Positions 1 through 11,800 of a stretch of 64,000 nucleotides of DNA are shown in pieces (the first letter of the stretch is position 1; each line of letters opens with the position of its first letter). The DNA is from Ostrinia nubilalis. Lineage: Eukaryota > Arthropoda > Insecta > Lepidoptera > Crambidae. The notes under the pieces are model-generated. The model did no database searches. It saw only the letters and a program-made list of their open reading frames with translations, and had not been told where the DNA came from. The translations under genes and the position numbers were made by a program. Location: positions 5,000,001 to 5,064,000 of the forward strand of contig NC_087119.1 in NCBI RefSeq assembly GCF_963855985.1, written 5' to 3'.

Positions 1-2739
1 TTGCAATTGTTAATTGGAACCCCTACTAAATGCTCGCTAATCGTTCTGGAAATGTACGTGCATTATTGCAATTGCAGAGTTAGTCTGCTTGAACTTTGAT
101 TTATACAGGTCCTTAGATCGATAAGTAAGCACGCTAAGTTGTTAAGGACATCAATTTTTCGGATTTATGGCCTCTGAATATTACAACAAGCCTTATCTAC
201 AATACAAATCACGAAGATATCTATGATCTTAATGCTGAATATGTCCTTCAGTTTAATTTATACTTCTAGTCTAATTATAATTACTCTGTTAAGTTGCTAA
301 CCCTACCCTCTTAGTGTTAGCGCTATACATCGGCCAATGTGGTTTATGTATCTGATTACGCAGTGAAACTGTAGTACACTGTCATTCGTGGTCGCCACGG
401 CGAAGCCCGATCAAAAACCTTTAATTAACACTCATAACAAGGTACAAATTACAATGATCCAAAATTATGCGTTATTATTACATTTCTTAACAGATAAAAA
501 CATGGTATTTTGCAGACGAAAATTCGTGGCAGAATAAGCTTGTATGTAGATACTCGAAAGTCTCTTCAAACTCCTTATTATCTAATCACAATTTTACGTT
601 AACGGGCATTTACTGTAATAGATATGAGACATTAAGTTAAGAATCCTTACGAGTTCTATTACGAGTATTGTACCTAAAAGCTTCGGGAAAACCGAGTGGC
701 CGACTGGCATTCTCCTCGAAATAGAACCCACCTAAGTGAATTGATTGATCGCTTAATTTGTATTCAGCTCCTCGCGGCGACGACCCTTAGCTCATCTTAA
801 AGGGTTTGAGTAACCTACTTCGTGGGATATGCAATTTGTTACTATCTACTGTTGACGAATAGACAATTAAACGCTAATGCATACATACAAAGGACGTATT
901 CAATTACTTTTCTTAAATAGTAGTAGTAGACGAAAACGACGCTAGTTTTTGTATCACTATAATAGTAAGCAACTGGTAGTACGCTAACAGCTCGGTATTG
1001 TGGGGTCGTGTGACTGAACTCGATTAATAATATAGCAGTTGTGCTGTTTATACCGAGCCCGAGTTACTTTATTAGTTTACCAGCATAGTTGCCATCGGGA
1101 AATCTCGGAGTAACAGGCATGACATCATAATTTATGCAGTGTTTAACATCGGAGAATGCGTTAATATTGTAGTACCGAAATGTAGCAAGATATTATATTG
1201 ATATCTAAGGAATTTAAGGGGAACTAACTTCATTAGGAAGATATTTATATTAGAAAGGCTTGCCTGTGGATGTCCTGGCTGCTATGCACAATGGCACGCA
1301 ATCCAATTAATCCCTAATTCAATGGCCAGCGGTGCGGTTGCGGCGAGCGCTGCACGGCTCACAAAAACACAAAAGCGAACAATGAAATATCAAATACACT
1401 GCAAATTCAATTACGACGCAAAACTGATAGAAAAATAGCAAATATTTTTCTCGTTTGTTGTTCTCTTTTGTTCACCGTATTCCAGTTGTAATATCCAGTT
1501 AAATAGGGATTGCAATTTGATAATACCACCAGGCCTGTTCATCTCCGCGAGTTTACATCGAAAACAAAACACGCACGATGGCCCACGTACAGGATACTTT
1601 TCGACAAGGCCTCACATACGAGCGAACATTGACTCACGCACGCGTATTCTTGTGTATGATGGAAGAAAATAAAGAAAATGGTGTACTAAATACTGTGCAG
1701 TATTTAACTGCCTAAATAATAATAAAAACACAGAATGTACTTTTTTAAGTTGCCTCAAGACACTGAGAGGTAAATAAGTAGTTAATATTATTCATGCTAA
1801 ATCATGTATTTCCTCCGCCATTTTCCGCAGTTTGGCATCTCACGTCACATCATTTTACCGAAGTCAGCCCTATAGCTTCGGCGCAGCGCAGTGCCGATCA
1901 CTGACGTTTGTCAACAAAATGGTGCTTGACTCTTGAGACAGGCCAAATTACACCATATTGTTAATGACATTGAGCATACATTTTTTTAAATACCTTCGCG
2001 AAGTAAAACTTCTGTACGTAGTACTTATTATTATTCTGTGGTACTACGTACAGAAGTTTTACTTCGCGAAGGTATTTAAAAAAATGTATGCTCAATGTCA
2101 TTTACAATATGGTGTAATTTGGCCTGTCTCAAGAGTCAAGCAAGTTTGTCAGAAGTTTTGTTGACAAACGTCAGTGATCGGTACTGCGCCGAAGCTATAA
2201 GGCTGACTTCGGTAAAATGATGTGACGTGAGGTGCCAATCTGCAGAAAATGGCGGAGGAAATACATGATTTAGCATGAATTATCATGAATAATATTAACT
2301 ACTTATTTACCTCTCAGTGTCTTCAGGCAACTTAAAAAAGTACATTCTGTGTTTTTATTATTATTTAGGCAGTTAAATACTGCACAGTATTTAGTACACC
2401 ATTTTCTTTATTTTTTTCCATCATACACAAGAATACGCGTGCGTGAGTCAATGTTCGCTCGTATGTGAGGCCTTGTCGAATAGTACTCTTGTAGGGGGCA
2501 ATCGTGCGTGTTTTGTTTTCGATGTAAACTCGCGGAGATGAACAGGCCTGGTAGTACTTATTATTATTCTGTGATACCACTTCGAGTAATGTTGACAATG
2601 AATTTTTTTTTTTCAAACCAAATACAAAGAAGATGTGGACTACAGTGAATACATTCTGACGAATGTTTAACAGTCAATTAATTTTGAAGTTGCTATAGTT
2701 TCAAAAAAAGATACATTTTAATTTTCTATTTTTCTTTAG
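1..2739. other. Intron/upstream DNA of the Trio-like gene
   Basis: AT-rich sequence with no convincing exon before the acceptor at 2738-2739. The short open frames around 1958-2616 come from a large palindromic element (about 1522-2560, listed separately). I see nothing else codable here. It is most likely intron, because the first recognisable exon begins with a split codon, so coding exons must lie further upstream. Confidence 0.7.
1522..2560. repeat. 1-kb long inverted-repeat (foldback) element
   Basis: The left arm (about 1526-2010) and right arm (about 2045-2552) are reverse complements, with only small differences such as a short insertion near 2490. The arms meet at a small loop near 2017-2047. 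That core, TAGTACTTATTATTATTCTG and neighbours, recurs at the right end (about 2551-2578). There is no transposase frame, so this is a non-autonomous foldback or a head-to-head element pair. Confidence 0.8.
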
Positions 2740-2863
2740 GCGGCGCTGGCTGGGCCTCCGGAAACCTTCCCAGGGAAAGGAAAAAGCTCCAAGTGGAGCT
2801 CAGTCCCCGGCTACGGCGGACAAACCATCACTCAAGAAAATACCATCAGACAGAAAGCTTAAG
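2740..2863 (+). CDS. trio: Trio-like exon a: basic linker
   Basis: Exon between a strong acceptor (TTTTCTTTAG) and the donor AAG|GTAAGG. It encodes RRWLGLRKPSQGKEK then a Lys/Ser-rich stretch ending SDRKLK. It starts in phase 1, so a coding exon must precede it outside the window. This basic linker lies between the upstream modules and GEF2. Confidence 0.75.
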
Positions 2864-5800
2864 GTAAGGAATCATACATTCGCTGCCTTTGACTTTAGCT
2901 CGTAGGACCGTCATTTTTATACTGACTAGGTACATTCGATCAGCACACGACTTATAGACAATACCAATTTACGAGTCTATCGCCCGTATTCACAAACATT
3001 ACTCACAGGTCTTACAGTGCGCGTGGACGCACAGGGTGACACACGAACCAATCACAGAGCTCTATTCAACGCTGTGCGTTCGATTTGCTGCTTCACTTAA
3101 ACAAGCATCGTTTGTGAATACGGGCGTATGCAATGATACTAATAATGAACCAGTTTATAGACGCTAATCATAGAGAAGTTACCTTATACCTACTCTGAAA
3201 CTCGTATAACAAATGGAAAGCGATACTCATACACCGATTGATTGACGTTTCATTTTGAATAGATGATCTTCCCTCGTGATGAGCGAAAGTATTTCCATAA
3301 CAAGTTGAAATGTACACCGGCGTAGCAACGGCTAATTAAGTATACATTTCGTCTGGTTTTTCCGACCAGGACCTTCATATGAAATTATTATTAATTTTAA
3401 TGTAAATAAATTACAAGAGGTTCGTCAATGTTTTGTCTTTGCAGCGCTTAGAACTTTAAAAGTGCTGTTCACTTTGTAAATTATGTTACTCGTACATCGC
3501 CTCGCGCTCCGCTTTAAATTTTTTTAAGTGCAGTACCATCTAACAGTGACCTATATTCTGACGTTTCTCACTCTCAAACTTAATTAGAACTCGTAACAAT
3601 TTACAACATTTTAGACAACACTTGAGCAGATGAATTTGAAATTGCTAAAGTATTTTACTTCGCTTTACTTAGATTATGTCGTAAGTTAAGTATAACATGA
3701 TGATGGTTGCTAGTTAATTAACATGTAAACATGTATTCAAAATTTAGCAGCAAAATTATGTTTATTTATTTCACTAAGTCTACCGACTAATTACTTATTT
3801 TAATAAAAGGATATAAGGCGATAATAGACCAACGTCTGTGTCAGACTGCTAATTCGAGTTTCGAGGAACGCTACTTCAATCTCTTGACTATTTTAATGAA
3901 AACGTAGTGTAGGCAGGCAAAAGTGTATCTGTGGACCGGACGATCTGGTAAAGGTAGTCACCACCTAGATTCGAGGTGTGCGGGACGGGTATTTTGTCCA
4001 GCAGTGGAAAAAAATTGGTCGACGACGCGATAGTTTCTTTTTGTGAGTTTTCAAGGGAATTGAATGTATTGTTTGCATAACAGTTGGGCTACACCGACGG
4101 CGAGCGCGCCGATGAAGGCGAGGGCAGCCACAACGCTGCCGCCGCGCTAGAGGAGGTGGAAGACGACGCCGCCGCGCTCGAGCTGCCGCCGCCCATGAAG
4201 CCCATACAGGTAAGCTTATGAACACGTAATAAGTGCTATATTACAATGATAACATGCTGCGTGATGTCAAATCTTAACTTCGAACTCCTCCTATATTATT
4301 CTGATTAATTTCGTTGCGGGTTCAGTGACATTTTAACTTTCTCTCGGGACAAACTTGACCTTCACTGGTTTGGTTTTTATTGGCGGTCAAGCTGTAGATC
4401 GTGGCTACACAGGAGTTGCAACGGTGGGATCGAGAGGTGGGAATAGTCCCGTACGCTGCGTGATGTGGTGTTGACTGTACCCCTAGATATGCTGTCCTGA
4501 ACAAAGAAAATCTCAGTCATGACTTTACAGCCGTTAAGTATACAGTAGATATCGAGCGAGAGCAGCACAGGTGCTGCGAGGCTTGTAATGGTTGCAGTCG
4601 ACCGATAAAACTTTTTTTATTTACACGAACTTTTAGTTTAGGTGACCGGAGTGTTCCCACGAAATGACACCATTTAAATTCTAATTAGCAGTTTTTGTTG
4701 CTCCACTACAGAGTTGGCAAGAGCGCACGTACAAAGTTGTAAGCCACAAAACTGTGATCGCGCTCTAGCCACGTTGCCCAAAATATCATACGTTCTTGAA
4801 TGGGCTTAACATCTAACCTGACGAATGTATCAATTTTATACAAGGTATTACTATAAAGTACTTTTAGTCCTTTTCAATACGTATTAAACCAATACTTGAG
4901 TTAACGAAACCAACTTAATCCAAATACCTACTGCTGTGTTAGTTTATTATTAACTAGCTGACCCGGCGAACTTTGTTCCGCCTTAATGGCAATAAATAAG
5001 CAGACTTTTTTTTTAATTTCAAACGGGATAAAAAGTATCCTATGTCCTTCTCCTGGCTCTAAACTACCTCCCTGACAATTTTCAGCTAAATCGGTTCAGC
5101 CGTTCTTGAGTTATAAGTGGAGTAACTAACACGACTTTCTTTTATATATATAGATATCTTGAAGAACGCAATAATACCCGATATGAGTTTCTCCCCGACC
5201 CGTTCAGTGTAGTGGAAGTTATTGACTGGCTCGATTTACGAGCCACGTGAATTAAAGCTTTGACCAAATCAAACAACCCTGAGGCACATTTATTGAAGAT
5301 TCCAGATATGTCATACAGAACAAATAAAGTTATGCTAAATTGGGGGTCATTGTAAACTCGAAGTCCTAATGTATGCTGAGTCTAATTAAAAACAAAATTT
5401 CGAGTCAAAAAGATGTTCTTTAAATATTCTTGTCACTCGTTTCTCTAACAAGAGGGAAATATGTACTTCTGAACGTGAAGAGATAAGATCAACTTTACAA
5501 TGTATCCAAATAATGACTCTTAAGTTGATCCAATTTGTCCGACATAATATTTGAGAGAGTGAGTTTGTAGTCCGCCCGAGGCGTCAAGACGACCCGCGGA
5601 GGTGAGGAGGGAGGGGTAAATAGGCTTTCCTGGTTGCCGTAGTTCGTTACGAGCGAGTGATGGCACGGGCGCGGGTTACGTCAGCTCGTCACCAGTCACA
5701 GATTAACGACTCATTCACATGTCTGATTGCCTCTCCCGCCGTCGTGGCCTGCTGGCATGACAATGCTCTTTTATATTTCCACTTCGTGTTTCTACATTAT

Positions 5801-8800
5801 GCGTTTAAATCTTTCGACATCATGTTACCCCAAGGTCTAGGTTAACTCTTCTGGGATAGTGTCACTCATTATTACGCAGTTATTGTGACGACCATGAGCT
5901 TCATGTTCATAAATAATGTATTATTTGTTTCGTAGGACCCGCAGGCCGTCCTCCAGGCCCCCGCGCAACCAGCTGCGGCATCGAATCCGTCACGAGTAAG
6001 TGGAATAAAACTAACTTTATTTAACCCTAATTATTTACTTGCTATTCGTACCTAAAACCAATAATTTTCAGACTTCTAACTAATATTAATTGTGACTAAC
6101 TCTGGGATCTCAGGGCTGTATCACAGATACTCAGGTGACATGTTGGTTCAATTTTCAGGCATCATTATCGCTGGAGGCTTTGGATAGTAACGGCGGCCCG
6201 GCCGATATTGCCGAGATAGAGCAAATCGTTAAGGAAAAAATGGTTCGGTTCAAAAATAATGCATGTAGTGTGTGCATGTGATTTGTAACCTCGTTCAGCG
6301 TGTGGTAGATCGGATTGCTTTTTCGTTTGCCAGTTGATATTGTGTACGTCTCAGCGGATACCGTAAGCCAAACATTTGTTGCTTGTTTTTTTTTTGTTTG
6401 TGTGAACGTCGCCAGTATTTCGAAAAAGGTTTTTGCGTTTTTGTCTTATCGTACCGTAACGTTTGTTGTTTAGATGCAAAAGTTTTCTAATATTGTTGCA
6501 CTGCGGTATTATACCTGCTGTAAACTTAGTTTTCCTGCTTACACTTCACGAAGGTTTCACCAGTTGATGAGGGCAAGTTAGTAGGGGATAACTTTTGAGT
6601 GAGCTTGCGACGTTATAGCCCGCCGCAGGCGTCGCGAGCACGCTCGGAACTTTCCGACTCGGGTGAGTGTGGTGTGCCTTTTTACGGCGCTCGCAGCACT
6701 CTGTGCCGGGCGTTTACTATCACGACTTTACTCGTTCCGCGGCTTCGCAAACAACACACACATTAACCGAGCTTTCCGCCGCATGATTGCTGAATTTCAT
6801 TCAGCGCGCTTACCTATAACACCATTAAATCACCTCAGTATTATTAAATCGCTTACGAGTCATGATTAGAGTGCCTATATGTATTAATGTAAGTAGAGTT
6901 GGTATTATTACGTGTTGGGTACCCTATTTTTAAAGCTAGTAGCTTTAAAAATAGGGTTTTCCAGGAAACAAAAATCACAATGAATCAGTGAGCCATCAAC
7001 AGTAAATCAGCAGGGCTAAGATGCGCGCCGTGATAAACTGCTATCGCGGCGTTATATCGATTTTGACGTCACTATATCGTTTAATCTACCGGCGCTAACA
7101 TGGCACCCCGAAAATTATCATGTCATCTGTCAAAATGTGATAGTGATAGATTTGTTTTTTTTTTGTGATAAACCTGGCAAGCCCTAACATGAAGCGCTAA
7201 CTATATCATATTTTGACATCACGATAGGATAGGATGTGGTGTTTTTATCGTCCTCGATCCTTGCCCACGATAGCAAGACGATAGGAGATTAACTTTTTTG
7301 CAAGCTACTTTAACTCTATTTATTTATCATTTACAATGGTAAATGACATTTTACGATTAATTAGAGGCTAGAAAAATTCAAAGAAAGGAATCTAGCACCT
7401 TTGTGATACTTTTACTTCTAGGTGGAGATTGAGTTTTAGTTCAAGAGTTTATCAGAAGCAGCATTTTGTAATTATTGCAATGGATGTGAGGCGAATCTTG
7501 CGACAGTTTATAATCATTAACTGCAAAATCTAAGTGCTCCCACAGTCCCACCCACATTTAATTATTACATTACCTACCTTGTAAAATAACCATTACTTAC
7601 TTACCTACTTAGGTAGGCAGTCAACAGCAGTACATCAGACAAATATTAAGTTGCAAATGACGTGAGATACCCCATAGTGTTTAGCTTGATTTAAGTACCT
7701 ACTGTCATCTGTACATAATCTTGTAAAAATTATTGAAAATGGGGCGGAATGTGGTGACCGAGCTTCTTGTCTACATTATTTTCAAACAGTGGCAAGGTCA
7801 TTGTCAGAAATTAGCATTGGGTGGGATATGTAATCAATAAAAAAATGCTATAATAACAATGAGAATAAATTAATTTTACTAATTTTATAACTTGACGGTG
7901 ATACCATACATACATTCCACATTACTATAAATCTAATTCCTCCGTTTGGACTTTTTTAAGGGCTTTAATGTGACAGGATGATAATCTTGTACAATTTATT
8001 CCATTATAATAAATTCATTCATCATCATCTCAGCCATAGGACGTCCACTGCTGTAATGCTTTCCATGTTGCCCGATGGGGCAGCAAGGTTCTGGAGTGGA
8101 GGCCGGGTACTGGAATACGCAGCGTGGCACGTCCACCCACAAGGTGGACCGACAACATCACGCTGGCCGCTACCAACCAGGCAATAAATTCATTATTGCA
8201 GTGTAATTTCAAAATAATTCAACCATTATTTACAAAATCTTTATTTGGAAAACTTTTGTTTTACAATAGCTATTGATAATTTCAAACACTAACAGAATTC
8301 CATGAATTGGTTAGCCTAGCCAGTATCCTTGAAGTTTTTTGCTGATTGTTATTGTGAATTTTCATGACAGTGAGCGAGACTTGCTTATGTCTGCTTTAGA
8401 ATGAAATAATCACTCATAATCCCACACTTCTTCATCCACTGTCTGAAAAAAAAAAGAATATTATTTAAACACAATTATATTATTACAATTACATAAACAG
8501 TTCATAAATAGAAACATATTATACTTAATCCTATTTGTATTTTAAGTTTACATACAAAATGTTGATCATCAATATTATTACACAGTGAAAGAACTACCTA
8601 TGTGAAATAAATATAGGAAAGAAGGTGAAAGCTTATTTGTAGGAATAAAGATATTTTTTCCTTTTATCAGGTGTTATTACTTATGAAAATCAAGATGTGC
8701 GGAGTATAGCTAATATTTTAGACTTTAGGTACTTACTTTGCTACTTATGAGTGTAACTTTATTTCTCAAATCTCAATAAACTTTCTGACTGCTTCATGTA

Positions 8801-11800
8801 CGTTGAATAATTACTGTAAACCTCGCATTATGGGATAGGTAGTGGAGTTCGGACTTCGGTTATTCTGTTAATTTTGAAGACTTCTTTAATACTATCGGTA
8901 TGATTAGGAATTCTTCATTGTTTTTCTTTAACTTGGTTATCTCTTCGTTTGATATTTTCCGTACTTTAGAAATATTAAAAATAAGACTGGAAACATAAAA
9001 ATACAATTTTAAAAACACAAATACAATCAATACAATCAAGCAGTCATGTAATGTCAACAAATTTGACATAACTTTTTTTTTAATGACGTTCTCACTGCTT
9101 TAAGATATGTGTTTTAGCCGAATTAATAGCAGAAATGAACGAGATTGAACGAATGAGCTAAAATATTTCAAGGTTGGCCAACATAATAACGCAAATTTTT
9201 CTTAATATGGCAACAATTGGGTTATCACGCGATAGCGGTCGATAGACTTTTCTATCGATGGTCCCATGTTAGGGAAAATGATAAAATTATCTACGTGATC
9301 GAAAATTGTCTTATCATATCATGTCATTGTCGATGCGCGCATCTTAGGCCTTTGCGTTTGTAAGGTTTTTGCGTTTTTGTCTTATCGTACCGTAACGTTT
9401 GTTGTTTAGATGCAAAAGTTTTCTAATATTGTTGCACTGCGGTATTATACCTGCTGTAAACTTAGTTTTCCTGCTTACACTTCACGAAGGTTTCACCAGT
9501 TGATGAGGGCAAGTTAGTAGGGGATAAGTTTTGAGTGAGCTTGCGACGTTATAGCCCGCCGCAGGCGTCGCGAGCACGCTCGGAACTTTCCGACTCGGGT
9601 GAGTGTGGTGTGCCTTTTTACGGCGCTCGCAGCACTCTGTGCCGGGCGTTTACTATCACGACTTTACTCGTTCCGCGGCTTCGCAAACAACACACACATT
9701 AACCGAGCTTTCCGCCGCATGATTGCTGAATTTCATTCAGCGCGCTTACCTATAACACCATTAAATCACCTCAGTATTATTAAATCGCTTACGAGTCATG
9801 ATTAGAGTGCCTATATGTATTAATGTAAGTAGAGTTGGTATTATTACGTGTTGGGTACCCTATTTTTAAAGCTAGTAGCTTTAAAAATAGGGTTTTCCAG
9901 GAAACAAAAATCACAATGAATCAGTGAGCCATCAACAGTAAATCAGCAGGGCTAAGATGCGCGCCGTGATAAACTGCTATCGCGGCGTTATATCGATTTT
10001 GACGTCACTATATCGTTTAATCTACCGGCGCTAACATGGCACCCCGAAAATTATCATGTCATCTGTCAAAATGTGATAGTGATAGATTTGTTTTTTTTTT
10101 GTGATAAACCTGGCAAGCCCTAACATGAAGCGCTAACTATATCATATTTTGACATCACGATAGGATAGGATGTGGTGTTTTTATCGTCCTCGATCCTTGC
10201 CCACGATAGCAAGACGATAGGAGATTAACTTTTTTGCAAGCTACTTTAACTCTATTTATTTATCATTTACAATGGTAAATGACATTTTACGATTAATTAG
10301 AGGCTAGAAAAATTCAAAGAAAGGAATCTAGCACCTTTGTGATACTTTTACTTCTAGGTGGAGATTGAGTTTTAGTTCAAGAGTTTATCAGAAGCAGCAT
10401 TTTGTAATTATTGCAATGGATGTGAGGCGAATCTTGCGACAGTTTATAATCATTAACTGCAAAATCTAAGTGCTCCCACAGTCCCACCCACATTTAATTA
10501 TTACATTACCTACCTTGTAAAATAACCATTACTTACTTACCTACTTAGGTAGGCAGTCAACAGCAGTACATCAGACAAATATTAAGTTGCAAATGACGTG
10601 AGATACCCCATAGTGTTTAGCTTGATTTAAGTACCTACTGTCATCTGTACATAATCTTGTAAAAATTATTGAAAATGGGGCGGAATGTGGTGACCGAGCT
10701 TCTTGTCTACATTATTTTCAAACAGTGGCAAGGTCATTGTCAGAAATTAGCATTGGGTGGGATATGTAATCAATAAAAAAATGCTATAATAACAATGAGA
10801 ATAAATTAATTTTACTAATTTTATAACTTGACGGTGATACCATACATACATTCCACATTACTATAAATCTAATTCCTCCGTTTGGACTTTTTTAAGGGCT
10901 TTAATGTGACAGGATGATAATCTTGTACAATTTATTCCATTATAATAAATTCATTCATCATCATCTCAGCCATAGGACGTCCACTGCTGTAATGCTTTCC
11001 ATGTTGCCCGATGGGGCAGCAAGGTTCTGGAGTGGAGGCCGGGTACTGGAATACGCAGCGTGGCACGTCCACCCACAAGGTGGACCGACAACATCACGCT
11101 GGCCGCTACCAACCAGGCAATAAATTCATTATTGCAGTGTAATTTCAAAATAATTCAACCATTATTTACAAAATCTTTATTTGGAAAACTTTTGTTTTAC
11201 AATAGCTATTGATAATTTCAAACACTAACAGAATTCCATGAATTGGTTAGCCTAGCCAGTATCCTTGAAGTTTTTTGCTGATTGTTATTGTGAATTTTCA
11301 TGACAGTGAGCGAGACTTGCTTATGTCTGCTTTAGAATGAAATAATCACTCATAATCCCACACTTCTTCATCCACTGTCTGAAAAAAAAAAGAATATTAT
11401 TTAAACACAATTATATTATTACAATTAGGTACATAAACAGTTCATAAATAGAAACATATTATACTTAATCCTATTTGTATTTTAAGTTTACATACAAAAT
11501 GTTGATCATCAATATTATTACACAGTGAAAGAACTACCTATGTGAAATAAATATAGGAAAGAAGGTGAAAGCTTATTTGTAGGAATAAAGATATTTTTTC
11601 CTTTTATCAGGTGTTATTACTTATGAAAATCAAGATGTGCGGAGTATAGCTAATATTTTAGACTTTAGGTACTTACTTTGCTACTTATGAGTGTAACTTT
11701 ATTTCTCAAATCTCAATAAACTTTCTGACTGCTTCATGTACGTTGAATAATTACTGTAAACCTCGCATTATGGGATAGGTAGTGGAGTTCGGACTTCGGT

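Larger units (their letters stand above)
4210..5935. other. Intron with two dispersed repeats
   Basis: Holds a repeat at about 4321-4445 that recurs in the Ldh gene (49165-49272), and a lepidopteran dispersed repeat at about 4957-5157 starting CTAGCTGACCCGGCGAACTT. A GC-richer patch at 5575-5760 shows no convincing exon. Confidence 0.65.
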
